47,817 nucleotides of DNA from an uncultured Clostridium sp. Its GTDB lineage: Bacteria > Bacillota > Clostridia > Lachnospirales > Lachnospiraceae. Position 1 is the first letter of the stretch. Each line of letters opens with the position of its first letter. The notes beneath the pieces were generated by a model. It did no database searches and was not told the origin of the DNA. It worked only from the letters and a program-made list of their open reading frames with translations. Position numbers and translations under genes: made by a program. Positions 7,776 through 16,495 of this stretch are shown here, one piece after another. The stretch is from assembly GCA_900543885.1 (NCBI GenBank), contig UQTA01000018.1, forward strand, positions 1 to 47,817. Reading direction: 5' to 3'.

Positions 7776-8590
7776 AAGCGTGTAAAGTCACCAAGCCAGG
7801 TAGTGCTGGAATATTCAATGGCTTTTCCATCTGCCAACAGATACTGGGAGTCGATCTTAAGACCTGTGGCATCATATACTGTGTTCAGTAAAGAAGCAGA
7901 AATGGCATCCAACCGTACTGCTTCAATATAATTTTCAATTTTCACGATATCGTAGTGATAGGTATATTTTAAAGTCCGGGAAATACTGTTATACAGAAGA
8001 GAAGACTCTGTAAGTCCAGGTACATCACTTTCTCTGAACCAGACATGGTTGATACCGCTTGGGCGTCCGTCGTGGGAATAAAGGCGTTCAACATAAAGCA
8101 GTGGGGTGGAAGGTGTTACCTGCAGCTGTTCGCAAATCACGGAGTTAGCGGCATATACCTTCTCTATGGTAAGGATTTTGGAATCTACAGAGGCTTTTGC
8201 ATTGGAATCTAAAGTAGGGAAAGCCAGCTCCTGTATCAGCTGTCTGGGGTTATTTTTTACAAAAGCTCCTTTTCCCTGAAATTTACAGATAATACCGTCA
8301 CGTTCCAGCTGTGCCATGGCCTGGCGCAAAGTGACACGACTGACACCATATTCTGCGGCCAGTTCTGCCTCTGTAGGCAGTTTGTCCTCAATGTTCCATT
8401 CTTTCTGAGAGATCCGCAAAATAATATCATTTGAGATCTGCTGATAAGCAGGCAGCGGAGATGTTCGGTCCAGCAGGTCTTTCCGGCTGCTTGAAGAAGT
8501 GATAGTTGAAGTCACGAATGTTGTCCCCCGTTTCTTTGGCAATGATACCGGATTGTTTCGCACTGTGTGTTTATACAATCCTAAAAACAT
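7754..8590 (-). CDS. GntR family repressor with UTRA domain
   Basis: A 278-aa regulator with an N-terminal GntR winged helix (about residues 45-115; PTEAELAAEYGVSRVTLRQA and then LERDGIICKFQGKGAFV) and a C-terminal UTRA ligand-binding domain (about 130-275; LLYVERLYSHDGRPSGINH is typical). UTRA members usually sense sugar phosphates or similar small molecules. The first 35 residues are Ser/Thr/Arg-rich and may not be translated; an in-frame GTG near residue 26 follows a G-rich stretch and could be the true start. Its own promoter carries a perfect palindrome (8642-8666), one half of which recurs at both downstream promoters, indicating autoregulation plus control of the operon to the right. 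Confidence 0.9.
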   Translation of the reverse strand: MFLGLYKHTVRNNPVSLPKKRGTTFVTSTITSSSSRKDLLDRTSPLPAYQQISNDIILRISQKEWNIEDKLPTEAELAAEYGVSRVTLRQAMAQLERDGIICKFQGKGAFVKNNPRQLIQELAFPTLDSNAKASVDSKILTIEKVYAANSVICEQLQVTPSTPLLYVERLYSHDGRPSGINHVWFRESDVPGLTESSLLYNSISRTLKYTYHYDIVKIENYIEAVRLDAISASLLNTVYDATGLKIDSQYLLADGKAIEYSSTTWLGDFTRFHFNVTK

Positions 8591-8641
8591 TTATAATCCG
8601 CTCATTTTTCTACAAAAAATGGCTGTTTATGTTTGACCTTA

Positions 8642-8675
8642 GTATTATTATATATGATAATAATACAAATTTCAA
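8642..8675 (-). promoter_or_regulatory. GntR promoter with perfect palindromic operator
   Basis: On the minus strand, TTGAAA (8670-8675) and TATAAT (8647-8652) are 17 bp apart. GTATTATTAT (8642-8651) and ATAATAATAC (8657-8666) form a perfect inverted repeat covering the -10 and spacer, a classic repressor position. Confidence 0.8.
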
Positions 8676-8780
8676 TAAATGAATGCCTGTATCAGATCCG
8701 GAGGACAAAATAATTGTGCCATATATACAAAAAAAGTCAGGTTTACAAAGACAAAATAACTTAAAATAACAAAACATCTA

Positions 8781-8815
8781 TTGACAGCATCGTTAACATG
8801 TATTATTATATAGAC
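8781..8815 (+). promoter_or_regulatory. Promoter and GntR-type operator before the radical SAM gene
   Basis: TTGACA (8781-8786) and TATTAT (8804-8809) have 17-bp spacing. GTATTATTATATAGAC (8800-8815) overlaps the -10 and begins with the same sequence as the left half of the gntR palindrome. The region 8591-8926 holds only these control sites and about 110 nt of leader. Confidence 0.8.
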
Positions 8816-8926
8816 AACATTACAAGATACGAGACAAAAACACACTGCATAAAATTTCAAAAGAGCACCCCATGTACAAATAGTTCCGAAAGCGAAAGCA
8901 TATATGAAGAAAGGAATGGTAGCAGA

Positions 8927-9718
8927 ATGAAGGTCAGAGAAGTTTCAGGGACAGAACCCTATGAATTATCACCTCATGGACATGCATTTATTAATCCCTA
9001 CGGAGGCTGTACAATGGGGTGTCCTTTTTGTTTCTGGTTGAGCAGAGACGGTTGGGAAAACAAGATGGAGATACGGATGGACACTCCATCACTGTTGGAA
9101 GAAGCTTTAAAGACCTGGCCAAAGGGTGAATGGATCTATCTGGGAAGCATTTGTGATCCCTTTAATGAATGGGAATCTAAGTACCGTCTGTCAGAGCAAT
9201 GTCTGAAAGTGATCGACAAGTATCAGATTCCGCTGCTTATTACCACATCTGCGGTATCACCGGCTCTGGTTGAAGAGGCAGAGATCCTGAAGAGAATGAA
9301 AGCTCCCGTAGTGATCGTCACAGAGCTTGCAAGGATACCGGAAGCGGAACGGCTGAAAAAAGAGGGAATACATAGAGGAATCGAAGCCGCCAATGCCTTA
9401 AAGAAAATGGGGCTTACAGTATGGGCCACAATGGCGCCGGTCTGTCCTGGCATATTGGAGCTGGAGCCAGTTCTTGAGAAGCTGGATCAAGAAATACCGG
9501 TTTATATTGATTCTCTCCAGTGTGGGAAGAACTCTGTTCAGGAAAAACGGGTTATGGAGTGGATCAGGAATGACTATCCCCAGCTGGAATCCCTTTATGA
9601 GAAGATTGTGCTGGAAAAAGACCTGACATATTTTGATGTACTTCTGGAACAGTATGAAAATGATCCGCGTATCAAAACATTCCCATATGAACTTGACACT
9701 ATTGTAAAGTCACGGTAA
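8927..9718 (+). CDS. SPL-like radical SAM protein
   Basis: A 263-aa protein with the radical SAM cysteine motif in INPYGGCTMGCPFCFW (about residues 22-37; CxxxCxxC), the layout seen in the spore-photoproduct-lyase-like/COG1533 group. This motif binds the [4Fe-4S] cluster that cleaves S-adenosylmethionine. WIYLGSICDPFNEWE fits the post-cluster region of that group. The reaction cannot be deduced. ATG 8927 follows GAAAGGA; an upstream in-frame ATG (8798) would overlap the promoter. The gene has its own promoter sharing an operator with the next unit, so it belongs to the GntR regulon even though transporter operons rarely include such enzymes. Confidence 0.85.
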   Translation: MKVREVSGTEPYELSPHGHAFINPYGGCTMGCPFCFWLSRDGWENKMEIRMDTPSLLEEALKTWPKGEWIYLGSICDPFNEWESKYRLSEQCLKVIDKYQIPLLITTSAVSPALVEEAEILKRMKAPVVIVTELARIPEAERLKKEGIHRGIEAANALKKMGLTVWATMAPVCPGILELEPVLEKLDQEIPVYIDSLQCGKNSVQEKRVMEWIRNDYPQLESLYEKIVLEKDLTYFDVLLEQYENDPRIKTFPYELDTIVKSR

Positions 9719-9745
9719 AGAGAATCTAAAATGTTTTCTTGTTCA

Positions 9746-9780
9746 TTGACACTGCACCCAAGTGGTATTAATATATAGAC
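9746..9780 (+). promoter_or_regulatory. Promoter and GntR-type operator before the HAD/ABC operon
   Basis: TTGACA (9746-9751) and TAATAT (9769-9774) have 17-bp spacing. GTATTAATATATAGAC (9765-9780) matches the site at 8800-8815 in 15 of 16 positions and continues similarly (AAC, then TAACAA versus TTACAA). Confidence 0.8.
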
Positions 9781-9818
9781 AACCTAACAATAAGATAAAT
9801 TTTGAAAGGGAAGGAATT

Positions 9819-10622
9819 ATGTCTGGGATCAAACTTATATTGTGTGATATTGATGATACCCTGGTACATAAGGAACTGCATCTGGATGAAGAAACCAGGG
9901 CAGTGATCCGAAAAGTACAGCAGGCGGGAGTGAAATTTACACTGGCAACAGGAAGAATGCCTTACCGGGCGCAGGTATTTGCTGAAGAAGCAGAACTTAC
10001 AACCCCGTACATTGCCAACAACGGCAGTATTCTTTATGACAGAGGAACTTTTATTTATGCGAAGAAAGTATATGCAGGTATATTTAAGGAGCTGTTCCGC
10101 AAATATATGAAGGAATATCCGGATTTTACGGTGATTTTTAGCTATGATGACCGGGAACGTCCAGTGGAGAGCACAGCCTGGATCAAGGCACGTGAACATA
10201 AGTATTCAGGTTATGATGAGCCATTGGGGGATACAGAAGACACCTGGGATCAGGAGGTTCATAAGGTGTATATCGTGGATGATGAAAGAAGAGGAATCAT
10301 TGGTGAGATCGCCGGGAAAATGAGACATATGAAGGGGGATTTCAGCTTCTTTCAGTATCAGCAATATTCCATGGAGATCGTTGCAAAAGGATGTTCCAAA
10401 GCTTCTGGTATGAGAACACTGCTGGAATATTTAAAGATAAAACCAGAAGAAGTCATGGCTATTGGAGATCATACCAATGATATGGAAGTGATAAAAAGCG
10501 CAGGACTGGGTGTGGCGGTAGCCAATGCGCAGTCGGAATTAAAAGAAATTGCAGATTATGTGACAGTTCATGAACGGGCAGAAGGAGTCAGAGAAGTACT
10601 TGAAAAATTTGTTTTAAGCTAA
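9819..10622 (+). CDS. HAD-superfamily Cof-type sugar phosphatase
   Basis: A 267-aa cytoplasmic hydrolase. HAD motif I is LCDIDDTLV (Asp nucleophile and general acid), motif II is FTLATGRM, the motif III lysine lies in the KGCSKASGM stretch, and motif IV is AIGDHTNDMEVI. A C2-type cap sits in the middle, as in the Cof/YidA group, whose members dephosphorylate sugar phosphates and other small phosphates. ATG 9819 follows GGGAAGGAA. It is the first gene of the importer operon, 25 bp before the permease, so it probably acts on a phosphorylated product of the imported compound or on a related signal. Confidence 0.9.
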   Translation: MSGIKLILCDIDDTLVHKELHLDEETRAVIRKVQQAGVKFTLATGRMPYRAQVFAEEAELTTPYIANNGSILYDRGTFIYAKKVYAGIFKELFRKYMKEYPDFTVIFSYDDRERPVESTAWIKAREHKYSGYDEPLGDTEDTWDQEVHKVYIVDDERRGIIGEIAGKMRHMKGDFSFFQYQQYSMEIVAKGCSKASGMRTLLEYLKIKPEEVMAIGDHTNDMEVIKSAGLGVAVANAQSELKEIADYVTVHERAEGVREVLEKFVLS

Positions 10623-10647
10623 TTGCTTACGATGAAGGAGAAAAAAC

Positions 10648-11538
10648 GTGAAAACTGCAAAAAGAAGAAAAAAGACCACATTGTTCCACAAAATAGAACC
10701 AGTTCTTTATCTTGCACCGGCATTTATCGTGCTTGGTATCTTTGTGTACTACCCATTTTTCAAAACCATTATTGAATCTTTTTTTCTGTTAAATTCAATG
10801 GGAGAAGTAAGGGAATTCATCGGTTTTGAAAATTATATCAATATTTTTTCCAATTCCAAGTTTATACAGTCTATTTTTAATTCCATTAAATTTGCTGTTT
10901 TTACTGTGCCGTTTACAGTTGGCCTGTCATTCATACTGGCTATGATGGCGGCGAAGAAACGTAAGGCTTCACCTGTTTATGAAACCTTATTTTCACTGCC
11001 GATGGCAATGTCTACATCTGTAGCAGCCATGATTTTTGAGCTGATGTTCAGCCCTACACTGGGAATCGTAAACAGCATCACAGGCCTGAACATTAAATGG
11101 CTTTCCGACCGGAACACAGCCATGTGGGTGCTGATCGTTATTCAGGTATGGATGAACTTAGGATATAATTTTCTCTTTATCCTGGCAGCGATCCGGGGTA
11201 TGTCAAAAGAAGTAACAGAATCTGCAAGGCTGGATGGAGCCAATGCATGGCAGCAGGCAGTATCCATTGTAATGCCGCTGATCTCACCTACACTGTTCTT
11301 TTTACTTTGCAATTCCTTAGCGAAAATGTTGATGATGTCTAACCTTACATTGATCCTTACTCAGGGCGGTCCTCAGGGAAGCACGGAGACTATGATTTCC
11401 TATATGTATAAGCAGACAACGGAAAATGCAAACTACAATAATGCGTATGCATCAGCAGTGATCGCTTTTCTGATCACCATGGTGGCAACAATTATTACCT
11501 TTATTTATGAAAAGAAGGGAGTAAATTATGACAGCTAA
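10648..11538 (+). CDS. Carbohydrate ABC importer permease (MalF-like)
   Basis: A 296-aa inner-membrane subunit with six predicted transmembrane segments. The ATPase-coupling EAA loop is visible as ESARLDGANAWQQAVSIVMP near residue 190. The start is GTG 10648 after GAAGGAG. It overlaps the next permease by 11 bp. The substrate is not deducible, but the operon's enzymes suggest a sugar- or nucleoside-like ligand. No ATPase gene is present in the operon. Confidence 0.93.
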   Translation: MKTAKRRKKTTLFHKIEPVLYLAPAFIVLGIFVYYPFFKTIIESFFLLNSMGEVREFIGFENYINIFSNSKFIQSIFNSIKFAVFTVPFTVGLSFILAMMAAKKRKASPVYETLFSLPMAMSTSVAAMIFELMFSPTLGIVNSITGLNIKWLSDRNTAMWVLIVIQVWMNLGYNFLFILAAIRGMSKEVTESARLDGANAWQQAVSIVMPLISPTLFFLLCNSLAKMLMMSNLTLILTQGGPQGSTETMISYMYKQTTENANYNNAYASAVIAFLITMVATIITFIYEKKGVNYDS

Positions 11539-12364
11539 TAATGGAGCAATGGCGTGGAAGGAACGGCTGATCCAGGTCTTATACATCATGGTAGGTCTTG
11601 TGATCGCATTCCCGATCCTTTATGCATTGATGATCTCATTTATGGATCCGGCTCAGGTTTTAGCCGGAGGAGTAAACCTGATTCCGAAAAAATGGACGTT
11701 AGAAAATTACAGGACTGCTTTAAACAGTGCGCCGATCATGCGTTTTATGTGGAACTCCCTGATCCTGGCAGCTACTTCCAGTGTAGTCCGTGTGATCGTA
11801 TCTGCTCTGGCAGCCTTTGCATTTGCATTTCTGGAATTTCCGTGTAAGAATCTGATTTTTATGGCAATGTTAGCAACCATTATGATCCCGGCGGATGTAG
11901 TTCTGGTAGCAAACTACCGTACCGTATCTGGTATGGGACTTATTAATACCTATCTTGGTATGATGATCGTGTTTTTTGTTTCAGCTATGAATATTTTCCA
12001 GTTCAGACAGAGTTTTAAGACGTTTGCAACTACATTAAAAGAAGCAGCACATATTGACGGATGTTCCAATTTTACATTTTTCCTTCGTATCCTGCTTCCA
12101 ACTAATATTTCTACTGTTCTGACAGTATTTATCACAGCCTTTATTGGAACCTGGAATACGTATCTGTGGCCGCTGCTTGTAACCAACAAAACGGAAATGC
12201 GTACAGTTCAGGTCGGTATCACTATGCTGAACTTTTCAGAGGGAACTGTATATGGGCCGATTATGGCGGCATCTATTATGGTGCTGCTTCCGTCCTTGAT
12301 CTTATTTTTGACCTTCCAGAAACGGATTGTATCCGGCATGATGGCAGGCGGAGTAAAGGGATAA
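11528..12364 (+). CDS. Carbohydrate ABC importer permease (MalG-like)
   Basis: The second membrane subunit, 278 aa, with six hydrophobic segments. The EAA loop reads EAAHIDGCSNFTFFLRILLP near residue 170, and the end SGMMAGGVKG is typical of MalG-type permeases. Its start lies inside the end of the previous gene, implying translational coupling and equal amounts of the two subunits. A repeat hairpin (12391-12440) separates it from the binding-protein gene. Confidence 0.93.
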   Translation: MTANNGAMAWKERLIQVLYIMVGLVIAFPILYALMISFMDPAQVLAGGVNLIPKKWTLENYRTALNSAPIMRFMWNSLILAATSSVVRVIVSALAAFAFAFLEFPCKNLIFMAMLATIMIPADVVLVANYRTVSGMGLINTYLGMMIVFFVSAMNIFQFRQSFKTFATTLKEAAHIDGCSNFTFFLRILLPTNISTVLTVFITAFIGTWNTYLWPLLVTNKTEMRTVQVGITMLNFSEGTVYGPIMAASIMVLLPSLILFLTFQKRIVSGMMAGGVKG

Positions 12365-12390
12365 AAAATAAGCAAGAAAATTCAACTGCA

Positions 12391-12440
12391 ACGGACAAAA
12401 AATCTTCCCGAAAAATCAAATACAAAAAGATTCCGGGAGT
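12391..12440. repeat. Dispersed hairpin repeat R1, divergent copy C
   Basis: ACAAAAAATCTTC is shared exactly with the copy at 25041-25053, and the following ATCAAATACAAAAAGATT matches that copy's ATCAGGTACAGAAAGATT with scattered changes. TCCCG and CGGGA can pair. It lies between permease and binding-protein genes, where a processing or attenuating hairpin would let their expression differ. Confidence 0.6.
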
Positions 12441-12465
12441 ATTAATAAAAAGGAGAGAAAAACTT

Positions 12466-13860
12466 ATGAAAAAACAGGTAAGCGTAGTATTGGCAGCAGC
12501 GATCGCAGGCGGACTTTTAGCAGGCTGCGGCGGCACAAAAACCGCAGAAACAACAGCTGCAGCAGGAACAAATGGAGCAGCAGAAAAAACACAGGCAGCG
12601 GCAGGTGATGTGACCATTGATGTATGGCATTCCATGGAAGGTTCTAATGGTGAAGCATTTGAAGCCATGGTAAAGAACTTTAATGAGACAACCGGCAAAG
12701 AATTAGGCATTACAGCCAACAGCGTATTCCAGGGAAGTGATACAGCCGGTAAATTAAAGACACTGATCCAGACAGATGACGTTGCAAATATGCCGGATGT
12801 ATGCCTGCTGTATTCTGCATCCTTACCAGTTGTTGCAGAGTATAAGGGAACCGTTGCAGTAGATGATATGTACGGAAAAGGCGATCAGGAATTAAGCAAA
12901 GATGAAATCAATCCGTCTGCGATCCAGACTTATAGTTATAAGGGAAAGCAGGTGTGCATGCCGTTTAACAGTTCTACTTTACTTTTATATTATAACAAGG
13001 ATGCATTTAAAGAAGTGGGACTGGATCCTGAAAATCCGCCTGCAACGCTGGATGAGATCGCAGATGCCTGCGAGAAGCTGACTGTAACAGAAAATGGACA
13101 GGTGACCCGTTATGGATTTAATGCAGTATTAGACCGCTATGAAATGGTCAATCTGGTAGGCAATCAGGGAGAAGGAACTTATTTTGGCGATAATGAAAGC
13201 GGACGTTCCGGTCTGATCACAAAGCTGACCTGTGAAGAGCAGATTGGAAATATTTTTAAAGCATGGGAAAAGATTGCAAAAACAGGCGGATTTAAGTATA
13301 CCTATGACAATCAGAATGAAGAGTTTGCAACCGGTTTAAATGCCATGACATTAATGTCTTCTGCAAGAATTGGTTCTGTTACCAAATTGACAGCAGATAA
13401 TGGTTTAAACTGGGGTGTTGCAAAGCTGCCAAATGTTAATCCGGATGATAAAGGCGGAGCATGCATCGGCGGAGCATCTTTAGCTATGTTTAACAACGGT
13501 GATGATACAAAGGCGAATGCGGCATGGGAATTTATTAAATATGCTGCTTCTGCACAGACACAGTCTACATGGAGCCAGGCAACCGGCTATCTGCCAATCA
13601 ACTTAGGAACCAAGGATCTGGATGAGTATAAGGCATTTGTAGAAGAAAGCCCGGCAGTTAAGGTAGCATTAGAGCAGTTTGAGTCTTCTAACCCAATGGT
13701 TCAGGAGCCTGTTATGATGATGCAGGGAAGCATTGATTCTGTTATTAAGGATGCATCTACCTATTTATGTGAAGGAAGCATGAATGCAGAAGAAGCAACC
13801 AACTATGTGATCGAAGAGTGCAATAAGCTGTTTGAGGAATATAACCGTTCTAACCAGTAG
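12466..13860 (+). CDS. Extracellular sugar-binding lipoprotein of ABC importer
   Basis: A 464-aa solute-binding protein. The N-terminus MKKQVSVVLAAAIAGGLLAGCGG is a lipoprotein signal with lipobox LAGC, so the mature protein is anchored outside the membrane by a lipidated Cys. A low-complexity Ala/Thr/Glu linker follows, then a family 1 (maltose-type) fold with DVWHSMEGSNGEAFEAMV and LLYYNKDAFKEVGLDPENPP. ATG 12466 follows AAGGAGAG. A stable stem-loop follows the stop codon, a frequent arrangement that stabilises binding-protein mRNA. Confidence 0.95.
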   Translation: MKKQVSVVLAAAIAGGLLAGCGGTKTAETTAAAGTNGAAEKTQAAAGDVTIDVWHSMEGSNGEAFEAMVKNFNETTGKELGITANSVFQGSDTAGKLKTLIQTDDVANMPDVCLLYSASLPVVAEYKGTVAVDDMYGKGDQELSKDEINPSAIQTYSYKGKQVCMPFNSSTLLLYYNKDAFKEVGLDPENPPATLDEIADACEKLTVTENGQVTRYGFNAVLDRYEMVNLVGNQGEGTYFGDNESGRSGLITKLTCEEQIGNIFKAWEKIAKTGGFKYTYDNQNEEFATGLNAMTLMSSARIGSVTKLTADNGLNWGVAKLPNVNPDDKGGACIGGASLAMFNNGDDTKANAAWEFIKYAASAQTQSTWSQATGYLPINLGTKDLDEYKAFVEESPAVKVALEQFESSNPMVQEPVMMMQGSIDSVIKDASTYLCEGSMNAEEATNYVIEECNKLFEEYNRSNQ

Positions 13861-13893
13861 AGGAAAGGCTGTTAAGTACGGTAAAACAGCAGG

Positions 13894-13936
13894 TACAGAC
13901 CGGGAAATACATGAAAATGTATTTCCTGGCTCTGTA
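13894..13936 (+). promoter_or_regulatory. Intercistronic stem-loop after the binding-protein gene
   Basis: GGAAATACAT, loop GAAA, ATGTATTTCC is a perfect 10-bp stem, extended by TACAGA/TCTGTA. No T run follows, so it is more likely a 3' stabiliser or processing site than a terminator. Confidence 0.65.
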
Positions 13937-13967
13937 ATATTCAAAAGAAGAAGACAGGAGAGAAACT

Positions 13968-14846
13968 GTGAGATTATCTACATCAACAAACATTTACTTC
14001 AACAGACCGGATCACACAAAGGCAAAGATCGAGGACTCCGTTCGGCTTTGCGGGGAAGCAGGATACCGGGTTATGGATATGAACTTTTATGACTGCACTT
14101 CTTTTAAGCTTCCCTTTGTTACGGATGAATGGGAATCCTGGATATATGGCATCCGGGATATTGCACAACAGTTTCAGATGGAATTTAGTCAGGCACATGC
14201 CAATTTCTATAATTTCTGTGATCCACATGCCAAAGACAAGGAATTTTTGGACCGTATGGTCCTTCGCAGCATCGATTGCGCAAAGATATTGGGAGTAAAA
14301 TGGCTGGTAATCCATGCAGGAACGGATTTTGAGTCACCTTATCTGGTACGTTCTTCCAAGGAGAAGAACATTGAGTATTTTAAGCCGGTGATCGACTATG
14401 CAGCTAAAAACAATGTGGGGATCGCCATTGAAAATCTGTGGGATCTGAATATTGCACCCCAAAGGCGTTATACAACAACGGCAGAAGAACTGGTGGATCT
14501 GGTAGATGCTCTGCATATGGACTATGACAATGTAGGAATCTGCTGGGATGTGGAACATGCGGATATTATGAAGCAGGCACAAGAACCAGCTTTGAAAATG
14601 ATCGGAAAAAGGCTGAAAGCAACCCATATTTCCGATAATGTGGGAATTAATTATGACCATGTACTTCCGTTTTCAGGTTATACAAACTGGGCGGAGTTTA
14701 TGAAATTATTAAAAGAAATTGAATACAGCGGGGATTTTACTTATGAGATCCACAGGTATACCTCACAGATACCGGATGCACTGGTCCCGGCTGCATTAAG
14801 GTATAGCGTAGAAGTTGGAAATTATCTGCTTTCACTGGCAGAATGA
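13968..14846 (+). CDS. Sugar phosphate isomerase/epimerase (TIM barrel)
   Basis: A 292-aa protein of the AP-endonuclease-2-like/xylose-isomerase-like TIM-barrel family. Metal ligands are suggested by KWLVIHAGTD, GIAIENLWDL, ICWDVEHADIM and THISDNVG. Members isomerise or epimerise sugars and related polyols. GTG 13968 follows AGGAGAG. It lies between the binding protein and the SIS gene, so it probably acts on the sugar moiety of the imported compound. The exact reaction is not deducible. Confidence 0.88.
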   Translation: MRLSTSTNIYFNRPDHTKAKIEDSVRLCGEAGYRVMDMNFYDCTSFKLPFVTDEWESWIYGIRDIAQQFQMEFSQAHANFYNFCDPHAKDKEFLDRMVLRSIDCAKILGVKWLVIHAGTDFESPYLVRSSKEKNIEYFKPVIDYAAKNNVGIAIENLWDLNIAPQRRYTTTAEELVDLVDALHMDYDNVGICWDVEHADIMKQAQEPALKMIGKRLKATHISDNVGINYDHVLPFSGYTNWAEFMKLLKEIEYSGDFTYEIHRYTSQIPDALVPAALRYSVEVGNYLLSLAE

Positions 14847-14900
14847 GATAAATGGTTATAACGATAAATGATAAAAACGAGAACAAAGGAGAACATACAA

Positions 14901-16031
14901 ATGATTGAAAACGCACTGATCCGTCAGGTCTTAAGCTTGCCGGAACTGATCGAACAGCAATACAATGACCTGGAGCCAAAGGCAAGAAAAGCACTTACTA
15001 CACCGGAGATCTTCGGTATCCAGCGGATTGTTCTTACCGGATGCGGAGATTCCTATGCAGCAGCACTGGCAACCAAGCATGCCTTTGAAATGCTTACCAA
15101 TCTTCCTTGTGAGGTAGTACCGGCGATTGAGTTAAGCCGTCTTTATTCCAGAAAGCAGTTAGGATTTGCTCCATGCAATCCACTGGTGATCGCAGTCAGC
15201 AATTCGGGAAGTGTTGTCCGCGTGGCAGAGGCAATCCAGGCAGCGAGAAAACATGGCGCTTTTGCACTTGGCATTACAGGAAAGAGAGAAAGCCTGCTGG
15301 GACAGAGCGTAGACAAGATCATGGATTTAAATATTCCTCCTTTTGAAGCTGCTCCTGGAACCCGTTCCTATATGGTTTCTGTGATGTCATTGTTATTAGT
15401 AGCGATCCGTATTGGTGAGGTAAGAGGCTGCTATACCATGGATGAGGCTATGGATATGCGCTTTGACATGGTAGCCCAGGGAAAGGCACTGGGAGAACTG
15501 CTTCCGGATATGTGCAGACAGGTTTATGACATTGCGGAAAAATGGAAAAATATGGAAGCCTATGATTTCGTGGGAACTGGTTTTGATTATGCTGCTGCCT
15601 GGTTTGGACATGCAAAAGTATTTGAGGCATTGGGAAAATATGCAATGCATATTAATTCTGAAGAGTGGCTTCATATGAATTTCTTTATGAGAAACGTAGA
15701 TAAAATCGGAACGATCATCGTGGCAAACACCACCAATCCAGCTATGAGCCGCAATAAAGAACTGGTAAAATTTGCCCATGATCTGACACGCCCGCTGATG
15801 GTGATCACAGACGGAGGGAAAGAGGATTTTGGTGTAGATACTAATTACGTGAAGGTTCCTAAGACAAAATATGCTATTAATATGCCGCTGACCCAGTTTG
15901 CGCCGATCTGCCTCTTATGTGGTTATATCATGGATATGATCGGGGAAGAAGACGGCAGAGGCTGTAAAGGCGTATGGAAGATCGCAGACGGTGCAAGATG
16001 TATTCGTGAAAGTGAAATGGTTGTGCTGTAA
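14901..16031 (+). CDS. SIS-domain protein (sugar isomerase/deglycase-like)
   Basis: A 376-aa protein with a first sugar-isomerase (SIS) half around IVLTGCGDSYAAALATKHAFE (about residues 45-65) and IAVSNSGSVVRVAEAI, and a second half including FVGTGFDYAAAWFGHAKVFEALGKYA and a His near the substrate site (EEWLHM). It resembles the isomerase part of glucosamine-6-phosphate synthase without the glutaminase domain, the layout of deglycases such as FrlB. It therefore likely handles a phosphosugar or amino sugar. ATG 14901 follows AAAGGAG. Confidence 0.85.
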   Translation: MIENALIRQVLSLPELIEQQYNDLEPKARKALTTPEIFGIQRIVLTGCGDSYAAALATKHAFEMLTNLPCEVVPAIELSRLYSRKQLGFAPCNPLVIAVSNSGSVVRVAEAIQAARKHGAFALGITGKRESLLGQSVDKIMDLNIPPFEAAPGTRSYMVSVMSLLLVAIRIGEVRGCYTMDEAMDMRFDMVAQGKALGELLPDMCRQVYDIAEKWKNMEAYDFVGTGFDYAAAWFGHAKVFEALGKYAMHINSEEWLHMNFFMRNVDKIGTIIVANTTNPAMSRNKELVKFAHDLTRPLMVITDGGKEDFGVDTNYVKVPKTKYAINMPLTQFAPICLLCGYIMDMIGEEDGRGCKGVWKIADGARCIRESEMVVL

Positions 16032-16078
16032 AACAAAAAGATTCCAGAACTACATAAGAATGCAAAAAGGGGAAAACC

Positions 16079-16483
16079 ATGTTAAAGAAGATAAATATTT
16101 TTACTAAAAAAGATGATATTTTTGAGATCACATCGGATGTAAAGAAGATCGTAGAAGAGTCTGGTGTAAAAGAGGGAACCTGCGTGGTATACACACCGCA
16201 TACTACGGCAGCGATCGTAGTTACTTCCCGTATGGATCCGGATGGCTTTGATGATCTGAGAGATGAAGTGAACCGTCTGATTCCTACAAGGATTGACTTT
16301 AAGCACCAGTTTGATACACCTTCTGACGCAGCCGGTCACATCAAATGCACTCTTTTAGGTGTGACTATGACTTTTATCGTTACAGAAGGAAAGCTGCTTT
16401 TAGGCGGCTCCCAGGGCATTTTCTTTGAGGAATTTGATGGGCCGAGAAACAGAAGTTACTTTGTAAAAGTAGTGGAAGGATAA
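16079..16483 (+). CDS. YjbQ/UPF0047 family protein
   Basis: A 134-aa protein of the YjbQ (secondary thiamine-phosphate synthase-like) family. Family residues appear in VVYTPHTTAAIVVTS (His-Thr-Thr), FDTPSDAAGHIKCTLLG (conserved His near the metal site) and LLLGGSQGIFFEEFDGPR at the C-terminus. The E. coli homologue shows weak thiamine-phosphate synthase activity, but the physiological role is unsettled. Genes of this family recur in sugar-catabolic operons, as here, so it probably acts on a phosphorylated intermediate rather than in thiamine synthesis. Confidence 0.88.
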   Translation: MLKKINIFTKKDDIFEITSDVKKIVEESGVKEGTCVVYTPHTTAAIVVTSRMDPDGFDDLRDEVNRLIPTRIDFKHQFDTPSDAAGHIKCTLLGVTMTFIVTEGKLLLGGSQGIFFEEFDGPRNRSYFVKVVEG

Positions 16484-16495
16484 AAGGGAATACAT

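Noticed and set aside
12276..12719. A 147-codon frame on the minus strand across the binding-protein start
   Set aside because: It is antisense to the lipoprotein signal and linker, with Ala/Val-rich composition mirroring that gene, and has no ribosome binding site.
16079..16483. YjbQ as a thiamine biosynthesis gene
   Set aside because: No thiamine genes or TPP riboswitch are nearby, and the family recurs in sugar-catabolic operons; the name-based function is not supported here.
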